Part shown: piece after piece, positions 24,955-34,950 of the stretch
How the letters are laid out: each line of letters begins with the position of its first letter
Position numbering within the stretch: the stretch's first letter is position 1
Assembly (NCBI GenBank): GCA_050084985.1
Contig: JBITNC010000001.1
Coordinates: forward strand, 39,308,001-39,372,000
Length of the DNA stretch: 64,000 nt
DNA from: Nageia nagi
Taxonomy: Eukaryota; Pinophyta
Direction of reading: 5' to 3'
Made by a program: the position numbers and the translations under genes
The notes under the pieces: generated by a model
What the model saw: the letters and a program-made list of their open reading frames with translations, nothing else
Database searches by the model: none
Told to the model about the DNA's origin: nothing

Positions 24955-26370
24955 TGTTGATTAGGATTGTGTAATATATGCACCACGAACAATCTTAACC
25001 AAAGTAAATCAAGAACAGACTATGGTGATAGTTTGATCTCCGGAGAAGGCCGGTTCCTTATACATTGGGTGTAGGAGAAGTAACAGGAAAGAAAATAAAA
25101 AGGAGTAGAGTGCGAGGAATTTAAGCAAAAAGGTTAGGGTAATAGGAAAGAAAATAAAAAGGAGTAGAGTGCGAGGAATTTAAGTAAAAGGGCTTAGGGT
25201 AACAAGAGAGAAAGCAATGGTGGATCACTAGTTCAGTGCAGGCTTTCACACTGTGTGAAACCTTGGTCTGAATCTAGTGTAGCAACTACAGTACAAGCTC
25301 TCACTCTCTAATAGTTTCCCAGCTTTACTCTACCATGTAGCAGACACAGTTATACTAGCAACTCACAATTATCATTCAGGAAACAAGCCAAGCTACCATG
25401 ATGTAACCAAATTAAGAATGACAATTACGAGTGCTAGATAAGAAAGGTCAAGATGGTATCATATTACTGATAAAAACTATAGGTCTTCGAGAACAAATGT
25501 AAAGAGCAATACTAGGGATTCTGACCCCTTTTTCACTTTATTTTCATATACTTATACTGCAGTAACAATAGTTACAAGAATTGTAGAATAGAAACATTTA
25601 CAAAAATGGCTTCAAGATTCTAGCCTTCTTTTAACTGATACTACCTACATACGCCACTTAGCAGAATATTACAAAAATGGGGTATATTGTAGATGATACA
25701 GCTTCTTGATAACTATGATCTGACCTCTTGCTAGCCTCATCTCTACATTCTAGAATGCTCTACTCACCAGCTCCAGCTATTTGATCACTCCTCGCTGACC
25801 TCATCACTTTTGGGACCTAGTTTCATTCAAAAATGTGAACATCATTCTCCCTATGACATCATCTTCATACTTCTAGAATCCTCTACTCACTGGCTGCAAC
25901 TATTCGATCACTCCTCGCTGACCTCATCACTTTTGGGACCTAGTTTCATTCAAAAATGTGAAAATCATTCTCCCGTGACATCATCTTCATACTTTCGAAA
26001 TGCTCTACTCATCGGCTCTGGTTATTTGATCACTCCTTGCTGACCTCATCACTTTTAGGACCCAATTTTGGGTTAAGGCTTGAAATCACTGATGTCATCA
26101 TTTCATTTCGAAATGCTTTATTTACTGACCCCAGCTTCTCAATTCCCCTTGCTGACCTCATCACTTTCAGGACCCAGGCTTCTTAATTCCCAAAATTGAG
26201 CTTTATCATTTCTTTTGTGATGTAATCATTTCATTCTGAAATGCTTTATCTACTGACTCTAGCCTATTTTATTTGCTCTAGAAAAACTCCGAGGATCTTA
26301 AAATGAACTCATGATTGCAAGTAAAGTACATCGGGGCTTTAATAAACAATTTATTATGTATGAATATACA
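24955..26370 (-). repeat. B 3' LTR (left copy, complete)
   Basis: As read on +, TGTTGATTAGG...GAATATACA. It contains a 60-bp direct duplication (25,081-25,140 and 25,141-25,200), a short internal inverted repeat at about 25,360-25,435, and about five tandem units of 115-125 bp between 25,748 and 26,280. It is homologous to A's LTRs but clearly diverged. Confidence 0.9.
25748..26280. repeat. Tandem repeats inside B's LTR
   Basis: Units begin near 25,748, 25,868, 25,993, 26,106 and 26,234 with TTCTAGAATGCTCTACTCA or a relative. They contain GCTGACCTCATCACTTT and TGACATCATC / TGATGTCATC. They sit at the same LTR position as A's 110-bp array, so the array is an old family trait that has been re-amplified. 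Confidence 0.75.
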
Positions 26371-26449
26371 TTATGGCGACTTCTGGGGGGAAAATTTTGC
26401 CTTTATCAAAGAGGAATTTAGAACCTAGTCTGAAAAAATAATACAAAAA

Positions 26450-26660
26450 ATAATACCATCGCATTTAGCTACTACATAGGGTTCGGACCACATGGATTCA
26501 AATTTTTTGTGTTTCCCCAGTTTTGCTCTGTCCTCATCCCATTTCAATACTAAATCTCCTTCTCTGAAAGTATCCAGAGTTGATTTTTGACCATCAAACC
26601 ATCTTTTACTATTTCATTTCTTCTCCAGAGGTCTTGATATGATTGATTTCAGAGGTCTTT
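26450..26660 (-). pseudogene. B integrase C-terminal fragment
   Basis: On minus this reads KRWFDGQKSTLDTFREGDL and then KWDEDRAKLGKHKKF, matching A's integrase C-terminus (29,060-29,200 on minus). It abuts gag at about 26,660-26,695 with no pol between. This is a large internal deletion. Confidence 0.75.
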
Positions 26661-26694
26661 TGGGATTCAACTTTTCTTTCCAGAATACTGGAGA

Positions 26695-28029
26695 CTAGGG
26701 GTTTTTCCCTGATCTTGTTTCCACAGCAAAACCTCCTATACCCGCTGGTGCAAAATTCATTAGGTTCACATCTAGGCTTATGTTGTCAGCTACACCAGGT
26801 GGAGGAATGCCCCCACTTCTTGATAAATATTCTTGGTATTGATAAATAGGACATGTGGTTTGTTCATGAGCGTCATTATAGGCCAAACACCAACCAGTGG
26901 CTAACCCTGAAGAGGAAGCTTGGCTTACATCCTCATTCAACACATTCTGAGCCTCTTCTATAGTAGGATAAGGATATCTTCTTGCATTGCTTTATCTGCT
27001 TAGAATGGTAATCTGGTTTGCCATATTTCTACACAAGTTTTAGAGTTCCTAAATCTCCATCGATGAGGCTACCCCTTGATTCATATTAGGCTGATAAGGG
27101 GCTGATAAGGCCAAGGGAGCTCTAGGGACTGGCAAGGTTGATGGCCACTATTGGATAGGGGCAGGGATACTGGCCAGTGGTGGAGCCAAACTAATTGCTT
27201 GAGGTCTCAAAACTTGCTACTGGGCGGTTATTGGAAAATCAGGCATTAGCATGCAACTTGGCAATTTCCCAACTATAATAAGACAAGATTCAGCATATAC
27301 TGCTTATCTATAGACCTCCAAGAAAGTATTTACTCCAAAATTTTGGATTTGCAGAGAGAGATCTGAAGGAAAGGCTCTCAGGTAATACATTAAGGCTTGA
27401 AATTGCTGAGGCCTGACTGGCATGGGGACTCTCACCCAAGTTTTTTGGAATCTAATATTGAAATTAGGGATATTTTCTTGCTCATATCTTTTGATTGAAG
27501 TGAACTATGTTAACAAGGAAAAGGGATCTCCTAATTCATTAAATTCCAAGATAAAGGGCTCTGCTAGCTAAGCCCAAGTGTTTATAGATCCGTTAGGAAG
27601 GCCCCTGTACCAATCTAGGACCTTTCCCTTGAAAGACTGAGCCAGTAATCTCACCATGACATCTTCATGTTGGATATTGTGAATCTTAGCTAGGCCAGCT
27701 ACATCAACACAATGCTCATAAGCTATTTTCTCTAAAGTTGCATCAAACTCCAAAAGGGTTTTGAAAACATTTACTGGGATGTCATGCAACACTGCCAGGG
27801 CTATTGGTACTCCATTGTCCCATTCTGGATAAATATTCTAAGCTAGATTAGCCATTTTAGGAGAGGTATTTCTAGTGTGAAGATTGGATGATTCTGGCTT
27901 GGTAAAGGATTTTAGGGAGCTGATACTATTCAGAGACTTGGACTTAATTAGGGTCTTTCTCTTAGGAGTATCTAACGTTCTAAAATCTGGTGCTTCTTTT
28001 GCTGCTCTAGTTTTAGATCTAGTCCACAT
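26695..28029 (-). pseudogene. B gag
   Basis: Starts MWTRSKTRAAKEAPDF, the same opening as A's gag. The core (27,792-27,568) has HNIQHEDVMVRLLAQSF and LDWYRGLPNGSINTWA, diagnostic of retrotransposon gag (..L..GEAL.WY..LP.GSI..W). It continues with a few TAG stops through FNIRFQKTW and LRAFP. A zinc-knuckle remnant CLAYNDAHEQTTCP lies at 26,870 or so, with one Cys changed to Tyr. Only a handful of stops interrupt it. Confidence 0.85.
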
Positions 28030-28146
28030 AAACTCCAGGTTGCAAAAGAAAATGAGAGGTTCAAAAGCACATATGATATTTACAAATAATCTGCTTTAAT
28101 ACATACCATAGATAGTGCTTCAGCAGAGTCACCAATAAGTTTCTTT

Positions 28147-28166
28147 GTGTCCCATCGGGCATGCCA
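28147..28166 (-). promoter_or_regulatory. B primer-binding site candidate
   Basis: On minus TGGCATGCCCGATGGGACAC lies 12 bases inside the LTR edge (28,179). A has the corresponding TGGCATACCTTGTGGAACCC at the same offset. Starting with TGG and being conserved between A and B support a shared non-iMet primer. The spacer of 12-13 bases is longer than usual. Confidence 0.5.
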
Positions 28167-28178
28167 AAAAAGAAATAC

Positions 28179-29062
28179 TGTTGATTAGGATTGTGTAATA
28201 TATGCACCATGAACAATCTTAACCAAAGTAAATCAAGAACAGACTATGGTGATAGTCTGATCTTTGGAGAAGGTCGATTCCTTATACATTGGGTGTAGGA
28301 GAAGTAACAAGAAAGAAAATAAAAAGGAGTAGAGTGCGAGGAATTTAAGCAAAAAGGTTAGGGTAACAGGAAAGAAAATAAAAAGGAGTAGAGTGCGAGG
28401 AATTTAAGCAAAAGGGCTTAGGGTAACAAGAGAGAAAGCAAAGGTGGATCACTAGTTCAGCGTGGGCTTTCATAGTGTGTGAAACCTTGGTCTAAATCTA
28501 GTGTAGTAGCTATAGTACAAGCTCTCACTCTCTAATAGTTTCCCAACTTTACTCTACCATGTAGCAGACATAGTTATACTAGCAACTCGTAATTGTCATT
28601 CTTAATTTGGTTACATTGTGGTAGCTTGGCTTGTTTCCTGAATGATAATTACAAGTTGCTAGTATAACTGTGTCTGCTACATGGTAGAGTAAAGCTGGGA
28701 AACTATTAGAGAGTGAGAGCTTGTACTGTAGCTGCTACACTAGATTCAGACCAAGGTTTCACACACTGTGAAAGCCCACGCTGAACTAGTGATCCACCTT
28801 TGCTTTATCTCTTGTTACCCTAAGCCTTTTTGCTTAAATTCCTCACACTCTACTCCTTTTTATTTTCTTTCCTATTACCCTAACCTTTTTGCTTAAATTC
28901 CTTGCACTCTACTCCTTTTTATTTTCTTTCCTGTTACTTCTCCTACACCCAATGTATAAGGAACCGGCCTTCTCCAGAGATTAGACTGTCACCATAGTTT
29001 GTTCTTGATTTACTTTGGTTAAGATTGTTCATGGTGCATATATTACACAATCCTAATCAACA
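28179..29062. repeat. B right LTR as an 884-bp fold-back palindrome
   Basis: 28,179-28,600 is the LTR in direct orientation. 28,641-29,062 is the same 422 bases inverted, with exact symmetry (positions sum to 57,241). The 40-base centre 28,601-28,640 matches the LTR only in inverted orientation. The arms differ by scattered transitions. The remaining ~1 kb of the LTR is absent from this side. Confidence 0.92.
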
Positions 29063-29067
29063 GTCCT
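29063..29067. repeat. B target-site duplication, right copy (GTCCT)
   Basis: Identical to 24,950-24,954. With one copy counted, A's integrase frame continues across the site. Confidence 0.9.
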
Positions 29068-30150
29068 AACCACAAAGATTTGAACTTCTTATGCTTTCTA
29101 GGCTTGGCTCTATCTTTATCCCATTTTAATATAAGGTCTCCTTCTTTAAAGATGTCTAGAGAAGATTTTTAGGTATCAAACCATTTCTTTACAACTTCAT
29201 ATCTCTTTTCTAAATCTAGATGCACCTTATTCTAGGATTCTTCCATATGTAATAGTTCATTCATCTGGAGTTAAAGTGGTTCAAATTCCTCACCATATTC
29301 TTGAAATATTATCATAGCAAGGAGCTCTATATGAATTGGTAGCAAATCCCTTTTTATAGATACTAATGCATATGGATTGGCCTTAATAGCTAACTTTATA
29401 GTGATTCTATCCACCCATAATGTCCAATTCAGCTTCTCATGTAGGTATGGGGATTATCCTCTACAATCCTCTTGAGAATCCTTAACAAATTTTTATTTAT
29501 CAATTCAATGAGTCCATTACCTTGTGGATAGTAATTTAAGGATGTTTTCTAGTAGATTCCACATCTTATAGCAAAATTGGTGATATCTATCCCTACAAAT
29601 GTCAAGCCATTATCAGAGATGATCATTTGAGGGATTCCATACTTGGTAATTAGCTTTTTAATGAATCTTAGAATAGTTTTTTGATTTGCCTCTTTCATAG
29701 CTTCTGCTTTGGCCCATCTGATGAAATAGTCAATGGTGGTGAGGATGAATTTGTTCCCTATTGAGGAATTTGGATTGATAATCCCAATAAAGTCTAATCC
29801 CCACTATTGGAATGGTTCTTTTATCTAGATTGGTTCTAATGGTAAAGCTACCTTTCTCTTCATGGCTACAAACCTTTGACATTTCTCACAACATTGAACA
29901 TTCACAAAAGCATCTCTAAACATAATGGGCCAATAATAACCTACTTGAATTATTTTTCCCACTATTGTATAACCAGAATAATGACCTTTAGATACCTTGA
30001 AATGAAACTCTTTGATTAGCTTTGCTATCTTAGATGAAGGTATACACCTCAATAATATTCCATCATGATTCCTTCTATACAACACTTGGTCAATTTTTGT
30101 ATAATTTTGGGCATGGATTTTAAATCTTCTCCTATGTGATATGTTCAAAT
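29068..30150 (-). pseudogene. A integrase
   Basis: On minus the zinc domain lies at 30,040-29,850: EFHFKVSKGHYSG then CCEKCQRF, with both His and the Cys pair present. The core follows with GLDFIGIINP (first Asp, about 29,800) and IISDNGLTFVG (second Asp, about 29,610). NGLIELINKNL (catalytic Glu, about 29,500) comes next. The C-terminal GDLILKWDKDRAK is at about 29,130. All three catalytic acids survive although stops and frameshifts intervene. B interrupts the extreme C-terminus. Confidence 0.85.
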
Positions 30151-30186
30151 TGCAAAGAATTTCTCAAATTCAAAATACCTATTTAA

Positions 30187-31620
30187 TTAGACCATCCAAT
30201 CATTTTCTTCCATACCTAGTTCCTCTTTTGAAATTACTTGTTCGATGAAATACACACTATCTTTTACTTCTACAGCATCCCTAGCTAATTGTTCACAAAG
30301 GGCCTTTCCCCTTATGAGCTTAGTAGGTATGATTTCCACATCATATCTTAAAATTTTATAAATCCATCCAAGTATCCCCTCCCTAATTTCTACTTGCATT
30401 ATATAAGATCTAACATCTGGATGTATGGTCAAGACTTAGACTCTGCTCTAACTTATATAATGTTTCAACTTTCCCAAAGACTTTAGTATTGCTAGGGCTT
30501 ATTTTTCTAAGGTAATTATATTTTCTCTTATTAATAGTTTAAATAAAAAAATCAATATGATATTCTTCATCTTTTTCAAATTTTTGCATAAGGATAGTTG
30601 TAATACTCGAACTAGAGCCATATGCATACAAAATGAACTCTTTGTTGAAATCTGGGTTCCTTTAGATAGGCACCCTAGTTATTGTAAACTTGATTCTTTA
30701 AAATGCTTCTTTCCATTATTTGGTCCATTCAAACATAGAATTTTTATTTAACATGAGAATAATAGGCTTAATAATGCTTGAAAAATCTTGAACAAATCTT
30801 CTTACAAAGTTAATCTATCTTAGAAAAGATTGTAAGGCTTTTTTGTTTGAAGGGAGAGATAGTTTGTCTATTGCTTCTATCCTATCCAGATTGATAGTCC
30901 AACCTTCTTTTGAAATAAAATATCCAATAAGCTTTCCCTCATCTACTGTAAAAATAAACTTTTTTGGATTTAAGGAAATTCCATACCTTTTTCATTTGAT
31001 AAAAGCTTTCTTTAGATATTGCACATGGGAACTTTTGTCATGGGAGAAAATAGTGATATCATCCAAATATATTAGCTCATTTTTATTTAACATTTCTCTT
31101 AAAGCATATTCCATAGCTCTTTGAAGGTTACTCTTACATTTGATAATCCAAAATCATTCTTTGGAAAGCAAACATTCCCCATTTGGTTGTAAAAGCTATT
31201 TTGAACTGATCTTCATTTTTTACCCAAACCTGGTTATACCCCAAAAAACCATCTAGTAATGAGAATCTTTTTGCTCCAACTATAGTATTCAATATTTGTT
31301 CCATAGGTGGTAGAGGATAATGATATTTTAATGAGACTCTATTTAAACCTCTAAAATCCACACATAAATAGATATCTCCATTTTTCTTCCTAATTGGAAC
31401 CAAGTTTCCCACCCATGTAGAATGTTTAATAGGATATATGATACCAGCTTTATATAATTTTAAAACTTCTTATTTTATTTCCACTTAAATATTAGGGTTT
31501 ACTAGCCTTTATTTATATTTTATAGGCTTGGCATTTGCAATCAATTCTATTGTATGCTGAATTATAGATTTATCAAAAACCTTTAGGTCATCATACAACC
31601 AAGCAATTATATCAGCAAAA
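30187..31620 (-). pseudogene. A reverse transcriptase and Ty3-type RNase H
   Basis: On minus: TIELI.NAKPIKYK (pre-RT, about 31,540), LCVDFRGLNRVSLKYHYPLP (31,340), SLLDGFLGYNQV (31,260), and the catalytic YLDDI (about 31,060). Next comes LNPKKFIFTVDEGKLIGYFIS (30,960-30,900). The RNase H segment ILYAYGSSSSITTILMQK lies at about 30,630. The connection YDVEIIPTKLIRGKALCEQLA is open at 30,432-30,187. The order RT then Ty3-type RNase H then integrase is normal. Confidence 0.85.
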
Positions 31621-31862
31621 ACTCTACACAACTAAATAATCTCTTTGATTTGATTAAGGTTGTTACACATACTAATTTTTTTAAATTTTTTTGCAAAGAA
31701 TTTCATACTCCTTATGGCTATAAAGGTTTATAATTATACCCTTTCTTCTTACTTGGTCATTTCTATCGAACAACCCTCCAAATGGGATCATATCTCTAGG
31801 AATTATATTGTTGTTAAATTGGATTATATCTTATTCTCAAAAGATACTTGCATCTTCTTCTC

Positions 31863-32384
31863 CTATTGCATGATACACAAACTATTGTAATAAAATTGAT
31901 TAATTTGAGCCTCATCTCTAAAGACTTTATAAAAGGAATTGTTATTTAAAATAAAAGGTCTAAAGATAAGTTGAACCCTTTTTTTCCAGAACCAGTCATT
32001 GGTGGGGTCAAAACTGGCTACCATTTGAGCCAATGCATCAACTTCATAGTTCAACGTCCTTGGAATAGATTGTATGTGTATAGCTTTAAAATTTTCATAT
32101 AGATCTCACACTCTATTCTCATAAGACTATAAATAATGATGTCTAATAGAACACTTGCCTATAACTTGGTTTACAATCAACTCTAAGTATCCTTTAATTT
32201 TCACATAGGGGATTTGCATTTTAGTCGATTGCTCCAAGCCAAAGCAAAGGGATTCATACTTAGCCACATTATTGGTGCACATCCATGTGAGCTTGTAGGA
32301 TAACTTATGCATTTTTCCTTTTGGATCAATCAGAATAATCCCAATACCTAACCCATTTCTAGATCTTGCTCCATTAAAGAACAT
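31863..32384 (-). pseudogene. A additional RNase H domain upstream of RT
   Basis: Reads MFFNGARSRNGLGIGIILID, CTNNVAKYESLCFGLEQ, LELIVNQVIG and, after two stops in the same frame, NYEVDALAQMV. These are the four motif regions of the RNase H1/archaeal type (FxDGA, AEYEAL, GDSxLIVNQ, NxxADALA). The first catalytic Asp is now Asn. It lies between protease (32,756) and RT (about 31,620), not between RNase H and integrase as in E. Confidence 0.8.
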
Positions 32385-32519
32385 TTCCTAGAATTCACTT
32401 CTTCTGAACTCTTTGTTGGTGAGTTTTGGGATGAAAGAATTTGGTTCCATCAAACAATAATTCTTGAACTCCATGTCATAAATGGTGTTAAGCATATTCA
32501 TATACATGGGGTATTTGAT

Positions 32520-33160
32520 TTACAATTCTTCTAATAATAGCTCACTCTCTTCTAACTCACTCAGAATTGCATTGATCACTTCCTTCTTTTCTACATGAAT
32601 ATTAGAAATTTTTTCATTATCCAACTTTACTCTCTTGTTCCCATAAGGAATTAAATAGTGAGTGTAATCCATTGCTAAATAACCCCTATTTTTGTTATGA
32701 ATTCTTTGGATAGACATAACCTAAAAAGAGGAGGGAGTTCAACTTCTATAATTTCTTAAGTGATAACCATAGAGGGACATTTATGTATCTTTAATACTAT
32801 GTCCTTGATAACTCCAACCATTTTAATTGGGGTTAAGTCCAACTGCAACACTCCTATGAATGTTCTAGTGAGAGGTAGCCCCATTACATCACATACTACT
32901 TTAGGCATGATGGTAGTGGTTGCTTTGAAATCAACTAGATAGTTATGTAGCACATATCCCTTAACCTCTAAAGTCATATAAAAAGCTAGTGGTTTATTTT
33001 TTCCCATCCCCAGATACTTGGATGTCTTAAACAAATTCAATACCCTATCCATTCCTTCATTTAATGCTATAAGAGATGCCCTAAGTAAATCAATTTTCCT
33101 AAGGATTTTTAAAGCACCAAATAAAGATATCTTTGAAGGATTTCTCTTTAATTCTTCCAC
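32520..33160 (-). pseudogene. A protease and linker
   Basis: The open frame 33,160-32,756 has FYMTLEVKGYVLHNYLVD then a decayed DSGA (DFKATTTIMPK), VVCDVMGLPLTRT and VLQLD. This is the retropepsin fold of this family. An open linker (32,717-32,520, SELEESELLLEEL at its end) follows before the RNase H domain. The Asp of the active site is kept; Ser-Gly is not. Confidence 0.75.
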
Positions 33161-33283
33161 AATATTGAAATCATGAATGACTGGAGGCTTACCTTTTTTG
33201 TTAGTAAACCTTTATTGAATTTGTTAAGTATCATCTCTCCTCTAATTCTTGGTGAGTGAGGAGAACCTTAACTTTCAAACCAT

Positions 33284-34802
33284 CTAATCACTAACTTCAT
33301 CAACTGTAGACATATGTCTAGCTTCCAAAACTAGAAATTTATGGGGTGCAACCTCTTTTATGGGTGTCATATTTACAAAATTGGAAGCTATACTAGGATT
33401 ATTGGAGGTTATTGAATCATGAACTTTTGAAGTTTCAGCTCTTTTATCTAGTAGATTTGATACATGAGGCCTCTTTGTAAACCTTATTTCTATAGCAAAA
33501 ACACCTACATTAGCTGGGATGAAATTCATCAAATTTACATTTTGAATTAAGTCATCAACCACATTAGGTGGAGGAATTCCTCCATTTAGATAAATAATCC
33601 TAAATTGATATATAGGGAAATGAGTTTGTTCATGAGCATCATTGCAAGCTAGACATAAGCCTATTATCTACCCAAAAGAAGAAGCTTGATCTGTATCTTC
33701 TAATAACATATGTTAATCTTAAGCTTTTTCTACAACTGGATATGGGAATCTCTTAGCATTATTTTATCTACTCAAGAGGGTGATATGGATTTCCATATTC
33801 CTATGTAAATTTTTCAATTCTTGTGTCTCACTTTGAGAGGAAGTTACTTGATTTATCCTTGATTAAAGTGGGGTTCGAAGAGCTAGAGAACCTCTTGGGG
33901 TAGGCAAGGCTAATGGAAATTGTTGAGTCAGTATAGGAATACTAGCCAAAGGTAGGGCCATATAAATTGTTGAGGTTCTTATTGTGTAATTTTTATGGTA
34001 ACATTGGAAAGTATGGCATTGGGATGCGGTTGGGTAGTTTTCCTATTGAAATAAGATAAGCTTTAATAAACATTGCTTATCTGTATACCTTTGAAAAAGT
34101 GGTTACTCCAAAATTTTGAATTTGCAAAGAGATATTTGGAGGAAAGGCCCTCAAATAGTACATCAAAGCTTGAGATTCCTAAGGCCTAAGTGATACCAAA
34201 ACCCTTTTCCAAAATTTTTGAAACCTAATATTAAAATCTAGAATATTCTCCTATTCATGTCTTTTGATAGAGGTGAACTAAGTTAGTAAGGACAAGGGAT
34301 CTTCTACTTCTTTAAATTATAGGATGAAAGGCTCTACCAACTAAGCTTAGGAAGTTATATATCCAATAGCAAGGCTTCTATACCAATCAAGAACACTACC
34401 CTTGAAATATTGTGCTAGCAGTCTTACCATGACATCTTCATGCTGAATATTATGGGGCTTAGCTAGACCAGCTACATCCACATAGTGTTCATAGGCTATC
34501 TTCTCTGTGGTGGTAGAGAACTTATGTAGATTTTTAAAGACATTCCTTGGGATATCATGTAGTGTAGCTAGAGCCAAAGGTACCCCATCCTCCGATGCAA
34601 GGTAGATATTTGGAGCAAGATTAGCCATTTTAGGAGGAGCAATCCTAGTATGAAGGTCAAATGGTACTATTTTGAATAGGGATTCTAAAGTTTTGATACT
34701 ACTCAAAGATATAGACTTGATTAGGGTCTTTCTTCGAGGCATACCAAGTTCTTTAAAATCTAGGACCTCTTTAGCTATTTTGGATTTTGATCTTGTCCAC
34801 AT
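33284..34802 (-). pseudogene. A gag
   Basis: Start MWTRSKSKIAKEVLDFKE at 34,802, open to 34,347. The core motif HNIQHEDVMVRLLAQYFKG then LDWYRSL is the gag capsid signature, shared with B's gag. With stops and frame changes it continues through LRAFPPNISLQIQNFGV (about 34,150). Next is a zinc-knuckle-like CLACNDAHEQTHFP (about 33,640) with one Cys lost, and then the open 33,562-33,284. Confidence 0.85.
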
Positions 34803-34917
34803 AAACTCTAATAGGAACTAAAGAATTTAGGTTTGAGAAGTAGTAATGAGAACTATAAATTTGCCTTGATACATACCATCAATACTGCTTCTAGTAGAGT
34901 TGCCAATGAAATTTTTT

Positions 34918-34937
34918 GGGTTCCACAAGGTATGCCA
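34918..34937 (-). promoter_or_regulatory. A primer-binding site candidate
   Basis: On minus TGGCATACCTTGTGGAACCC, 13 bases from the LTR edge at 34,951. It matches B's candidate at 15 of 20 positions and lies at the same offset. Confidence 0.5.
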
Positions 34938-34950
34938 AAAGATATACTAT

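Larger units (their letters stand above)
24955..29062 (-). mobile_element. Element B: deleted Ty3 element with a palindromic right LTR
   Basis: The left LTR 24,955-26,370 is followed by 1.8 kb of internal DNA (integrase C-terminus fragment, then gag, both on minus) and a primer site. The right LTR starts normally at 28,179 but turns back on itself near 28,600 and ends as an inverted copy at 29,062. Both outer ends are therefore the same LTR terminus. GTCCT flanks both sides. Protease, RT, RNase H, most of integrase and any downstream ORF are deleted, so B depended on a helper. It has fewer stops than A, in line with the nesting order. Confidence 0.88.
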
